The notes below the pieces were generated by a model. It saw nothing but the letters and a program-made list of their open reading frames with translations, was not told the DNA's origin and did no database searches. The position numbers were made by a program, and so were the translations under genes. Of a stretch of 52,514 nt of DNA, positions 39,659-47,744 are shown one piece after another. Within the stretch, counting starts at the first letter, position 1; the number at the start of each line of letters is the position of its first letter. This DNA comes from Treponema sp. (GTDB lineage: Bacteria > Spirochaetota > Spirochaetia > Treponematales > Treponemataceae): the NCBI GenBank assembly GCA_016297415.1, contig JAEDGQ010000003.1:1-52514 (forward strand), read 5' to 3'.

Positions 39659-40249
39659 GTCGGCCAGATGTTTCAGGGTTTCAATGTAGCTGTCTTCTTT
39701 TGACTTTAAGAACTGATTGTCGTTTTCTGTGCGGCTGTCGATGTGTTTTAAAAACACTTTTGATGTAACAGGGTCAAAGAAAATTTTTCGTGGTGAATTT
39801 CCACCTGTATCTGAACTTTTTACTTCGATATTATTTTTTTTCAGATAGTCAAAGGCAAATTTGATGTTTGCTTCTCCAACAAGATCCCGGCCGTCAACAC
39901 TGGCTGTGTTAAAAATATTTCCGCCGCCAAAGACTTTTGCAGTGCACCGGCTTAACTGGGCACCTTTTTTTTCCATATCTGAAATAAGCATTTCTACTGC
40001 GTATTCACCGAATCTGCCAAGCAGTTTGTCCTGACTGTTTGGAAAACCGCCGTCAATTTCCTGATTTGTGTCTTTTGCCAGCATAAAGTGATTCATGCCG
40101 CCAACGCCTGCAATGGGGTCAAAAAGTGCAATGCTGACGCATGATCCGAGAACGGTAGAAATCATTTCCGGACCTGTGGAAGACCAGAATTCTCCAGGAT
40201 AAATTGTGACAATATTTCTGTTAAAGTGCAGGTCGAAGTAGCGGTTCAT
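39632..40249 (-). CDS. cheD: chemoreceptor deamidase CheD
   Basis: A 205-residue CheD, which deamidates receptor glutamines and in some species works with CheC. Catalytic Cys is in TVLGSCVSIALFD, His in GVGGMNHFML; AKVFGGGNIF and DTGGNSPRKIFFDPVTSKVF are typical. It is about 40 residues longer than B. subtilis CheD, with an added C-terminal helix. It is the third gene of the minD-like, coiled-coil, cheD series with a 2-base gap. No cheC is visible. Its 3' end overlaps cheW antisense by 27 bases. Confidence 0.93.
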   Translation of the reverse strand: MNRYFDLHFNRNIVTIYPGEFWSSTGPEMISTVLGSCVSIALFDPIAGVGGMNHFMLAKDTNQEIDGGFPNSQDKLLGRFGEYAVEMLISDMEKKGAQLSRCTAKVFGGGNIFNTASVDGRDLVGEANIKFAFDYLKKNNIEVKSSDTGGNSPRKIFFDPVTSKVFLKHIDSRTENDNQFLKSKEDSYIETLKHLADLNRAAKGK

Positions 40250-40251
40250 AA

Positions 40252-41970
40252 TTAAAAGAAAGTAATTTCTCCTGAAGCTGCACCATGTTCAATTTCGAAT
40301 CCGCCGATTTCTCCTGCGGCTTCTTTATGAGCAGTAATTGTAAACTTAGCAATTAAATCTTTGAATTTTGAATTCTTTATAGTCCATTCATCAATTTTTT
40401 TCTGTTCGAGAAGGGACTGTTTCTGAATCTTCAGTTCTTCAATCTGAGCAGACATTTCTGCCTTGAACTGACGCAGGTTTGTACTGATTTCTGAAATACC
40501 CGAAAGGTCTCTGGAAACTTTTTCACATTTTTTCTGGAAGCCCTGTGGGAATACTTCAAAGTGAGAAATAATTCTGGAAAGATTTTTCTGTGTGTCCTGA
40601 AGTTCATCAAAGAAAGCTGTTTTATTTTTACGGAGTGTCTGCATTTTAAGGTTGTCTTCTTCGAGATATGAAACAAATTCAGAAAGAAGATCTGTAGTTT
40701 CTTTAATGAAAGTTGAAAGAAGGCCTTCCATTGTGTCCAGAGATTTATTTGATGAGTTAATAAGATTATCCATGTCTGTTACTGAATCTGTTACAGACTT
40801 GATTGCTTCATTTTTGGAAACTTCAATCTGCTGGAGAATACGGACATGATGAAGGCGGCTCATAACTGGACGAAGATTGCTGAATACTGAGTGCATTGTA
40901 CGGGCTTTTTCGTTGATACTCTGAGTTGTGTGAACCAGATCTTTCTGAACCATGTGGTAGTGACCGAATACATCCAGAATTTTGCGGTATTCTTTAATAA
41001 TTGTGTTAAGACGTAAATTAATATTGTCGCTGCAGCCTGATTCTTCATCAATGAATCTTGTAACAAAAGAATCTTTTTCAGACTGAATTGATTGAAGGTT
41101 GTCAGTTACAAGGCACCAGTTTCTGTCAAAAGTAAGGAAACTGTCTGAAACATTGGAAGAAATATCATCCAGAACTTTTATTGCAAGTTCAAAAAGGGTA
41201 ATGTTAAAACATACCGCATCAAGTTCTTCATCACTACCGGAAACAAGGAGAGATGGATCGTTCATTTCGATGAGGCAGTTTTTTACATGTTCCAGAGCCT
41301 GACGGATAATGTCCTGAAGCTGGAGGTCTTCCATTGCCTTCTGAATCGGCGGATAGACAATATCGATATTGTGCTGCAGGGATTCAAGAGGGCCCATAAG
41401 AGTTGAAATCATTTCGTTAATGCTTGATGTACCGTCTGAACCTTTTGTTGTAAGGTCTTTGCGTGCTTCAAGAATATTTGTAAAAATCGATTTTAAGTCG
41501 TTGATGTGGGTAATGAGTAATTTTTCTTCTTCCAGAAGCTTGTCTGAGAAAAGGAACATGTCTTTTGAAAGGCGCTGAAGGTTTTCTGTAATACGGCTGA
41601 AAGCCTGTCCTTTTTCGCCTGATTTGATGGAAATTACCATTGCGTTTAAGGCGATAAGTTCCATCTGTTCTGAATCTTCCTTTACACCGGCAATAAGCTT
41701 GTCCAGTTTTGAAAGAGTTTCTATTTTTGAATTAAGCTGCTTGAATAAAGGCTCATATTTGTCGTCACCGGCAACAAAAAGTGAAAGTTCTGCTCCAGAG
41801 GAATTTTTGTTTGATTCCTGAAGCTGAAGAAGAGTTTCTTTAAGAGTCTGAATTGAAGAACCTGTTTCTTTTGCAAGAAGAGAAGGAAACAGATTTCCCA
41901 GATCCATAAAATATCTTTCAGAAGATTCACTGATAAGGTTGAGTGAAAATAATGTGTTGCTTGTATCCAT
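40252..41970 (-). CDS. soluble coiled-coil protein with MCP-tip-like and CheZ-like motifs
   Basis: A 572-residue, almost wholly helical cytosolic protein (start ATG 41970 with GGGA upstream; TTG 41985 possible). Residues ~103-135 (MELIALNAMVISIKSGEKGQ, AFSRITENLQRLS) resemble the receptor signalling tip (ALNAAIEAARAG..GFAVVA.EVRKL), though degraded. At 216-228 LQLQDIIRQALEHV carries D220-x-x-x-Q224, the spacing of the CheZ active site (D143/Q147). The rest is long coiled coil. It lies between a MinD/FlhG-like ATPase and cheD. I infer a chemotaxis role, perhaps CheY-P phosphatase; this is not proven. Confidence 0.75.
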   Translation of the reverse strand: MDTSNTLFSLNLISESSERYFMDLGNLFPSLLAKETGSSIQTLKETLLQLQESNKNSSGAELSLFVAGDDKYEPLFKQLNSKIETLSKLDKLIAGVKEDSEQMELIALNAMVISIKSGEKGQAFSRITENLQRLSKDMFLFSDKLLEEEKLLITHINDLKSIFTNILEARKDLTTKGSDGTSSINEMISTLMGPLESLQHNIDIVYPPIQKAMEDLQLQDIIRQALEHVKNCLIEMNDPSLLVSGSDEELDAVCFNITLFELAIKVLDDISSNVSDSFLTFDRNWCLVTDNLQSIQSEKDSFVTRFIDEESGCSDNINLRLNTIIKEYRKILDVFGHYHMVQKDLVHTTQSINEKARTMHSVFSNLRPVMSRLHHVRILQQIEVSKNEAIKSVTDSVTDMDNLINSSNKSLDTMEGLLSTFIKETTDLLSEFVSYLEEDNLKMQTLRKNKTAFFDELQDTQKNLSRIISHFEVFPQGFQKKCEKVSRDLSGISEISTNLRQFKAEMSAQIEELKIQKQSLLEQKKIDEWTIKNSKFKDLIAKFTITAHKEAAGEIGGFEIEHGAASGEITFF

Positions 41971-41988
41971 GTAAATGATTCCCAATAC

Positions 41989-42984
41989 CTATTCTGATTT
42001 ATTTTCGATAAATTCCTGATTCAAGACTTCAAGATCCTGATTCTCACTTATATCATCGGCTTCAAATCCATTAAGTTCATTGTATTCGTATGTATGCTGC
42101 ATAATTCTTTCGGCAGAAGTTTCAACTCCACTGACAAAATGACAGCCTGGATTTGCAAGGGCAAGAGGTTTTCTTAAAGCTATTGAATAGCTGACCTGTT
42201 CATCTTTTGGAAGGAACCCTACAAAATCCATATTGATTCCCAGTTTGTTAAGAACGAGTGTACGAAGTCGCTTTGCCATTTCCAGATCACTGGAAGTCTG
42301 TCCCTGATTCATTACAACCTGAGGACGGTATTTTAAAAGTTCAGCTTTTGCGGCAGTTCCTGTTTCCGGGAATTTTTCTGCCATCTGATTTACAAGGTCA
42401 AAAAATCCAGCTTCTGTTCCTGTAGATGCGTTTTTGAGAAATTCGTTTATGAAAATTCTTTCTTCGCTTTTAGCTTTGAACTGACGCATGTAAAAACGGA
42501 AAACAGCAGCTTTTAAGAAGGAATATGCGTTAAGAACTGAAGTAAGTTCCGGTGTTGTTACTACAATTGAATTGTATGTAAGAAGGTAAAAATCCAGAGT
42601 GTTGTAAGTAGTTCCTGCACCAAGGTCCAGAATTACATAATCTGCATCCTGTGCATTTAATGCCTTAATGATGCGTCGTTTTGCTCCGGCTTCCATATTG
42701 GCAGTTCCAGGATAAAGACAGTCCCCGGCAATAAATTTTAAGCCTGGCTGTGCAGTTTCCTGCAGAAGTGAATTAAAATCGTCAGTCTGTTTATAAATAT
42801 AATTACCAAGACCTGCATGATTATTTTTCAGACCCAGAAGCGTGTGAAGGTTGGCTCCTCCAAAATCCAGATCCGCAAGAATAACCTTTTTTCCTTTTTG
42901 AGCAAGTAAAACTGCAAGATTAACGGCGAAGGAACTTTTTCCGACTCCGCCTTTTCCGCTGGCAACAGGAAGTAAATTTACCAT
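41989..42984 (-). CDS. MinD/FlhG-like ParA-family ATPase
   Basis: A 331-residue deviant-Walker ATPase. Walker A SGKGGVGKSSFAVNLAVLLA (residues ~9-28, with the signature first Lys), switch I/Walker A' LADLDFGGANLHTLLG, Walker B DYVILDLGAGTTYNTLDF, and VVTTPELTSVLNAYSFLKA. Relatives position flagella, chemosensory arrays or division sites. The order with the coiled-coil protein and cheD suggests placing of the chemosensory array or flagella. Acidic C-terminal tail (~300-331) lacks an obvious amphipathic MinD membrane helix. The promoter ends nine bases before the ATG; no Shine-Dalgarno. Confidence 0.88.
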   Translation of the reverse strand: MVNLLPVASGKGGVGKSSFAVNLAVLLAQKGKKVILADLDFGGANLHTLLGLKNNHAGLGNYIYKQTDDFNSLLQETAQPGLKFIAGDCLYPGTANMEAGAKRRIIKALNAQDADYVILDLGAGTTYNTLDFYLLTYNSIVVTTPELTSVLNAYSFLKAAVFRFYMRQFKAKSEERIFINEFLKNASTGTEAGFFDLVNQMAEKFPETGTAAKAELLKYRPQVVMNQGQTSSDLEMAKRLRTLVLNKLGINMDFVGFLPKDEQVSYSIALRKPLALANPGCHFVSGVETSAERIMQHTYEYNELNGFEADDISENQDLEVLNQEFIENKSE

Positions 42985-42993
42985 AATAAGATA

Positions 42994-43022
42994 AGTATAA
43001 AGTCAAAATATTTAATTTACAA
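42994..43022 (-). promoter_or_regulatory. promoter of the MinD-like gene
   Basis: Minus strand: -35 TTGTAA (43017-43022), 17-bp spacer, -10 TATACT (42994-42999), then nine bases to the ATG. The leader would be 2-4 bases. The MITE-like element C starts 20 bp upstream of the -35. Confidence 0.65.
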
Positions 43023-43042
43023 TAAAACAGGTTCAGAAATGA

Positions 43043-43172
43043 GGGCTGTCCAATAAGTAATGACTGTAGCACTAAATATGATGGTTTCGACAAGCTCAAC
43101 CACCGCAGATTGTAGCTCAACCACCGCAGATTGTGGCTCAACCACCGCAAGTTGAACTTATTGGTCAGCCCC
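43043..43172. mobile_element. MITE-like element, copy C
   Basis: Left end GGGCTGTCCAATAAGTAATG, right end (inverted) GGGGCTGACCAATAAGTTC. It contains hairpin repeat copy 8 (43080-43104) and a triple repeat of GCTCAACCACCGCAGATTG-like units (about 43095-43152). It fills most of the gap between the divergent MinD-like and TPR genes, whose promoters lie at its two edges. Confidence 0.75.
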
Positions 43173-43173
43173 A

Positions 43174-43201
43174 TTGAATTATTTTTTATTTCTGTTATGC
43201 T
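43174..43201 (+). promoter_or_regulatory. possible promoter of the TPR gene
   Basis: -35-like TTGAAT (43174-43179) right at the edge of the MITE-like element, 16-bp spacer, -10 TATGCT (43196-43201), then seven bases to ATG 43209. Confidence 0.4.
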
Positions 43202-43208
43202 CATTTTT

Positions 43209-43847
43209 ATGATCAGTTTAATAAAAAAAGCAGCTAATATTTCTCTGGCAGCAGCTGCCTGCTCTTTGTTTTTTTCCTGTTCAAAAGCAGGAGATATAAG
43301 TGTTCAGAATGGTGCAACAGCTTTCCGCGCAGGCCGTCTTGATGATGCCCTGGAGTTTTTTACAAAGGCTGTTAATGAAGAAAGAAGATATTCTGACGAA
43401 CTGGTTTATAATTCAATTTCAAATATTTATGCGGCTAAAGAAGATATTGCAAATGCGGCTGTTTATCTTGAAAAAGCTGTAGAAGGAAAACCAGATTACC
43501 GCAGTTATGTAACACTTGGTTCTTATTATCAGAGTCTTAAAAATTACGAAAAAGCAGATTTTTATTACAATAAAGCAATAAAAATGAATCCGAAAAAAGG
43601 TGAGGCTTATGCAAGTCTTGGATCACTTTTTATTGAAACTAATAATCTTGAAAAAGCTGTTGAAAATCTGGAAAAAGGTGTGGAGCTGACACCAGAAATT
43701 GCTGTAATTCATGCTAATCTGGCCCTGGCTTATGCCATGCAGGGAAACATGGAAAAAAGCGATGATGAATTCAAAATTGCAGATAAAATGCACTGTGTAA
43801 ATCTGGATCGTTTTGAAGAAAAAATTCAGGCTTTAAGAAAGAATTAA
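43209..43847 (+). CDS. TPR-repeat lipoprotein
   Basis: A 212-residue lipoprotein: signal MISLIKKAANISLAAAACSL then FFSC as lipobox. Five or so tetratricopeptide repeats follow (AFRAGRLDDALEFFTKAVNE; NISNIYAAKEDIANAAVYLE-like; YVTLGSYYQSLKNYEKADFY; AYASLGSLFIETNNLEKAVE; AVIHANLALAYAMQGNMEKS). It probably scaffolds an envelope complex. ATG 43197 is also in frame; neither has a Shine-Dalgarno, and the promoter position favours 43209. It precedes the TetR gene by 66 bases on the same strand, but that gene has its own promoter and operators. Confidence 0.85.
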   Translation: MISLIKKAANISLAAAACSLFFSCSKAGDISVQNGATAFRAGRLDDALEFFTKAVNEERRYSDELVYNSISNIYAAKEDIANAAVYLEKAVEGKPDYRSYVTLGSYYQSLKNYEKADFYYNKAIKMNPKKGEAYASLGSLFIETNNLEKAVENLEKGVELTPEIAVIHANLALAYAMQGNMEKSDDEFKIADKMHCVNLDRFEEKIQALRKN

Positions 43848-43858
43848 CAGAAATTTAA

Positions 43859-43908
43859 TTGACCAAGTTACCGGTTGTTCGATATATTTGTTACCGAACA
43901 GTCGGTAA
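43859..43908 (+). promoter_or_regulatory. tetR-like promoter and two operators
   Basis: -35 TTGACC (43859-43864), 18-bp spacer, -10 TATATT (43883-43888). A perfect palindrome TTACCGA-ACAG-TCGGTAA (43891-43908) lies at the expected transcription start, and a degenerate copy (TTACCGGTTGTTCG..., 43868-43885) lies between -35 and -10, 23 bp away. Fits autorepression. Confidence 0.7.
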
Positions 43909-43913
43909 CTTTT

Positions 43914-45188
43914 ATGCGAAAAAAAATCACCCCTGAGAAAAAAAATACCAAAGATCTCATCCTGGAAGCTGCTTTTTCTTTTTACAGCAAGCCTTGTTAT
44001 CAGGACTTTTCTATGAGTCAGCTTGCAGCTAAAGTGGGTATTACAAAAACTGCAATTTATCGTCATTACGAAAGCAAAGAAGAAGTTATTTTAGCAATGC
44101 AGAATCGGTTTTATGATCTTTTTGCTGCCAGAATCCTTGATTTGCACAAAGCATTTACAGATGTAAAAACACTTTACAGCAATGAAAACATCGTTGATAT
44201 TACCAATTTCTTTGTAGAAAACAGTCAGTACATTAATTATTTTATTTCCCAGTTTGCAGTTGATCCAAGATTTGAAAATACAATTCGTGATGAATTAATA
44301 AAACGTGGAGTTAACGAAAATTTCTTAAATTGCCAGGATGAAGAAAATGAAATGAGAAAGTATACTCATTCTGTTTTCCTTGCCGTTTCTTTCTTATTTT
44401 TTATAAAGGCAAGAGAACAGTATTATCTGTGTCAGGGTAAGAAAATTCCAGATTCAAAAAACTTTTCTGAAAAACTTATAAAGTTTACTAATTCTGGAAT
44501 CTCAGGTATTTTTTCCGGCAACAAAGAGCTTAAGCTGCATGATATTTCAAAAGAAAGAATGGAAGAACTGGATAAATACTGCAAAGTTGATCCTTCAATT
44601 CTTCCTGAAGAAGATAAAGTTTTTACAGCTCTTGCAACTGTAATTGCAAAATACAATATATCCGGCGTTACAGTTGAAAAAATTGCTGATGAACTGAACA
44701 TGGCAAAAAGCAGTCTTTATTTCTACTTTGACAATAAAAATCAGATGATTTTTAGTCTTGTAGAAAAAGAGCTGAATCTTCTTGCAATGCTTATTTCTGA
44801 AAATACAGCAGAAGCAGAAACTTATGCAGAGCATATTTATATTACAATGTGTACAGAAATGAACTTCTTTTTGCAGAGAAAATCAATTATTGCAATCTGC
44901 GGCTGGCTGCTCCAGACATCCACAGAAAACAATTTTTCTCAAAACAATTTTTCTCAAAAAAGAGATGATGAAGAACCGAATAACTTTTGGGAAGCAAAAA
45001 TTTCCAATCCAATCAAAGAGATTGATCTTGGATTTTCCTTTGGTCCTAAAATGCTTACATACTGGTACGGAATACTTCCTGTAGCTCTGGTGGTATTAAG
45101 TATGAAACATAATTTTAGTGAGAAAAAAACAGAAGATGCAGTCAGGTATGTTTTCAATTATGTACTGAACGGTATCTCTAAAAAATAA
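43914..45188 (+). CDS. double-TetR transcription regulator
   Basis: A 424-residue protein holding two complete TetR-type units in one chain. Unit 1: HTH about residues 10-55 (TKDLILEAAFSFYSK, MSQLAAKVGITKTAIYRHYE, SKEEVILAM) with a ligand domain to ~220. Unit 2: HTH about 240-285 (VFTALATVIAKYNISGVTVE, KIADELNMAKSSLYFYFDNK) with its own ligand domain. A normal TetR regulator is ~190-210 residues. ATG 43914 is chosen over TTG 43875, which would lie in the operators. A 15-bp tandem duplication (44926-44955) gives NNFSQNNFSQ. The efflux operon starts 32 bases downstream and is the likely target together with itself. Confidence 0.88.
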   Translation: MRKKITPEKKNTKDLILEAAFSFYSKPCYQDFSMSQLAAKVGITKTAIYRHYESKEEVILAMQNRFYDLFAARILDLHKAFTDVKTLYSNENIVDITNFFVENSQYINYFISQFAVDPRFENTIRDELIKRGVNENFLNCQDEENEMRKYTHSVFLAVSFLFFIKAREQYYLCQGKKIPDSKNFSEKLIKFTNSGISGIFSGNKELKLHDISKERMEELDKYCKVDPSILPEEDKVFTALATVIAKYNISGVTVEKIADELNMAKSSLYFYFDNKNQMIFSLVEKELNLLAMLISENTAEAETYAEHIYITMCTEMNFFLQRKSIIAICGWLLQTSTENNFSQNNFSQKRDDEEPNNFWEAKISNPIKEIDLGFSFGPKMLTYWYGILPVALVVLSMKHNFSEKKTEDAVRYVFNYVLNGISKK

Positions 45189-45220
45189 TAAAGGGTATTA
45201 ATAAGGAGGAGGTTACCTCA

Positions 45221-46600
45221 ATGAAAAAAATATATGGAATTGCCTTAATTCTTTCAGTAATTGCAGGAAGTGCATTTGCTCAGGAACAGGCCGTTAATTC
45301 TAAAAAGGAAAAAGTTGTCCTTTCAATCGAAGAAGCTGTGAACTATGCACTAGAACACAGCCTTACACTCAAGAGCAATGATATTGATCTTGAAATGCAG
45401 AAGCGTGCTAACAGTACAAGCTGGAATGTATTCCTGCCAACAGTACAGGCTAGTGGAACTATGAGCCGTTCTACAGAAATGCAGCCCTCGGCACTTGCAG
45501 CAATTATTCCTGGATATCCAACAGATTTTGAAAAAGAAGAAGACCGCTGGAAGGCCGTTGGTAACATTGGTGTAAGCTGGGCTTTTTCTCCTGCAATGAT
45601 TGCCAATATTAAAATGGCAAAAATTAACTACGAAACAGGAAAAATCACTCTGGAACAAAGCCAGAAAGAAACAGTCCTTAATATTAAAAAACTTTATTAC
45701 GGAATCGTACTTCAGCAGGAAGCACTCAAGATTCAGAAAACTTCTCTTGAAAGTGCCCGTCAGCGTATGAACCAGGCAGAAGCAAACTTCAAGAACGGTC
45801 TTGTTCCAGAAATCTCTCTTCTGCAGACTCAGGTAAATTACGAAAATACAAAGCCTTCTGTAGAAAGTGCAGAACAGGCTCTGATTCAGTCAATTGATAC
45901 ACTGGCATTTTTAATCGGTATGCCTGTTGGTACAAATATTGAATTATCAAGTCCAATTGAACCTGTTTATATTGATGTTGAAACAGAAGATCTGCTCAGC
46001 AAATATGCAGAAAACGACCTGAACATCCGTGCCCTTAAAGGTCAGATTGAAGCAGCAAAATTCGGTTTAAAAGCTCTCGGTCTTAAAACATGGGTTCCGG
46101 CTCTGGCATTAAATTACAGCTGGCAGCCTGTTTATGTTGGAGAAGAAGGTGCTTTCCATTTCTACAAGGGAATCGGAAAAGACAAAGACTGGTACGACAG
46201 CGGTTCTTTAAGCCTTACTCTGGCATGGAATCTTACAGATATGCTTCCATGGTCTTCAAACCAGCAGCAGATTAAGGATACAAGAGCTCAGGTTGCAAAA
46301 GCAAAGCTTGGTCTTGAAATCATGAAAGAAAATCAGAAGGTTCAGGTTCGTAAAGCCGTTGATACATTAGTACAGACTAAAAACCAGATTGAAAATATGA
46401 ACCGTTCTGTTCAGCTTGCACAGAAAGCTTATGACATGCAGTACAAATCATACCGCAACGGTACTACAGAACTTCTGGATCTTCGTGATGCAGAAAACTC
46501 TCTTAATCAGGCTAAACTTGGTCAGCTTCAGCAGAAAATGTCTTACATCAATGCTGTAATGGATCTTGAAAATATACTTAACGTAACTTTAACAAAATAG
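45221..46600 (+). CDS. TolC-family outer-membrane efflux protein
   Basis: Outer-membrane channel of a tripartite efflux pump, 459 residues. Sec signal to about AFAQ (residue 20), then two OEP repeats: SIEEAVNYALEHSLTLKSND near the N-terminus and the second from about residue 250, each with long coiled-coil helices (KTSLESARQRMNQAEANFKN; SYRNGTTELLDLRDAENSLN, QAKLGQLQQ). AAGGAGGAGG precedes the ATG. First gene of the operon with the MFP and RND genes. Confidence 0.92.
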   Translation: MKKIYGIALILSVIAGSAFAQEQAVNSKKEKVVLSIEEAVNYALEHSLTLKSNDIDLEMQKRANSTSWNVFLPTVQASGTMSRSTEMQPSALAAIIPGYPTDFEKEEDRWKAVGNIGVSWAFSPAMIANIKMAKINYETGKITLEQSQKETVLNIKKLYYGIVLQQEALKIQKTSLESARQRMNQAEANFKNGLVPEISLLQTQVNYENTKPSVESAEQALIQSIDTLAFLIGMPVGTNIELSSPIEPVYIDVETEDLLSKYAENDLNIRALKGQIEAAKFGLKALGLKTWVPALALNYSWQPVYVGEEGAFHFYKGIGKDKDWYDSGSLSLTLAWNLTDMLPWSSNQQQIKDTRAQVAKAKLGLEIMKENQKVQVRKAVDTLVQTKNQIENMNRSVQLAQKAYDMQYKSYRNGTTELLDLRDAENSLNQAKLGQLQQKMSYINAVMDLENILNVTLTK

Positions 46601-46615
46601 AAACGGAGGAATAAA

Positions 46616-47530
46616 ATGAAAATTACAAAAGTAATAATTACTGTAGCTGCAATTTTTTCTGCAGCAATTATGGTAACGAGTTGTGGAAAGAAAAATGCAA
46701 AAGACAGCTCAGCAGACCCGGAACAGACTTACGCTGTTAGTACTCTTACAACAACAGCTGGTAATCTGGATGATTACCTTGAATTTGGCGGAGATATCGC
46801 TTCTGTAAACTCAGTTGCAGTTCTTCCTGATCAGGGTGGTAAAGTTACAAATATTCTCGTAAGCGTTGGCGATATGGTTAAAAAAGGCCAGACAATTGCT
46901 TATGTAAACCCTCTTCGTGTTGGTGCCGTATTCAATGATAACCCTGTAAATTCACCAATTTCAGGACGCATTACATCACTTCCAACAACAGTTGGTTCAA
47001 CAGTAGGACAGTCATCACCAATTGCAACAGTTGCTCAGACAGATGACCTTGAAGTAAAAATCAACATTGCAGAACGCTTTATAAGCCGCATTTCAAACAG
47101 ACAGAAAGCAATAATTACTTTTGATGCATACCCAAGTGTTGAATTTTCAGCAACAGTTTTTGAAGTTTCTCCAGTTCTCGATACAGCAACTCGTACAATG
47201 GGTGCAAAACTTCGTTTTGACAGAGATGACAGCCGCATCAAAGTTGGTATGTATGGCCGTGTAAAACTTATTACTGATTCTAAAAAGAATGTAATTGTAA
47301 TTCCTGCAACAGCAATTGTAGTTCGTGATTCAAAAAATTACCTTTTCGTAGTTGAACCACACGAAGGAAAGAAATCAACAGTTAAACTGGTTCCAGTAAC
47401 TGTAGGTATTACTGTTGATGATAAAACTGAAATTACAGACGGACTTAAAGCCGGTGATGAAATCGTTGTAAAAGGTATGTCACTTCTTAACGACGGTTCA
47501 AGCGTAAATATTGTTTCAACAATTAAATAG
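46616..47530 (+). CDS. RND efflux periplasmic adaptor (MFP)
   Basis: A 304-residue membrane fusion lipoprotein: signal with lipobox MVTSC (Cys ~22), then lipoyl-like halves (VAVLPDQGGKVTNILVSVGD, MVKKGQTIAYV; NSPISGRITSLPTTVGSTVG), a beta-barrel (VKINIAERFISRISNRQKAI, FEVSPVLDTATRTMGAKLRF) and the membrane-proximal domain (VVIP-type VIVIPATAIVVRDSKNYLFV). The alpha-hairpin is almost absent, as in short adaptors of the CusB/HAE1-like type. GGAGG precedes the ATG. Confidence 0.92.
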   Translation: MKITKVIITVAAIFSAAIMVTSCGKKNAKDSSADPEQTYAVSTLTTTAGNLDDYLEFGGDIASVNSVAVLPDQGGKVTNILVSVGDMVKKGQTIAYVNPLRVGAVFNDNPVNSPISGRITSLPTTVGSTVGQSSPIATVAQTDDLEVKINIAERFISRISNRQKAIITFDAYPSVEFSATVFEVSPVLDTATRTMGAKLRFDRDDSRIKVGMYGRVKLITDSKKNVIVIPATAIVVRDSKNYLFVVEPHEGKKSTVKLVPVTVGITVDDKTEITDGLKAGDEIVVKGMSLLNDGSSVNIVSTIK

Positions 47531-47560
47531 GTTCAATTTCGAGTATTTGATTTACAAACT

Positions 47561-47668
47561 GTGGCAAGGATTGTAAGGGCTGGCGAAGCCAGTTCCGAAG
47601 CGGAGCGAAGGAATGAAGCGATAGCGTAACCCTGAAAAGCCTGATTTTTGCGAAGCAAAAAGCCACCC
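47561..47668. repeat. GC-rich intergenic element, inverted
   Basis: GGCAAGGATTGTAAGGGCTG ... CCTGAAAAGCC ... AGCCACCC, with stems such as GGCTGGCGAAGCC and TTTTTGC-GAA-GCAAAAA. It resembles the element at 28697 read in reverse. It interrupts the efflux operon between the adaptor and the pump gene. Confidence 0.5.
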
Positions 47669-47694
47669 TAAAAATAAAAATTCAAAACTCGACA

Positions 47695-47730
47695 TTTGTC
47701 CAAATAATCAGAAAACAGTTTTAATACTGT
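47695..47730 (+). promoter_or_regulatory. possible internal promoter before the RND gene
   Basis: TTGTCC, an 18-bp spacer and TTTAAT precede the RND gene, with an ACAGT-TTTAAT-ACTGT inverted repeat over the -10. GGAG lies seven bases before the ATG. It may restore transcription after the repeat block. Confidence 0.4.
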
Positions 47731-47744
47731 ATTGGAGAAAATAA

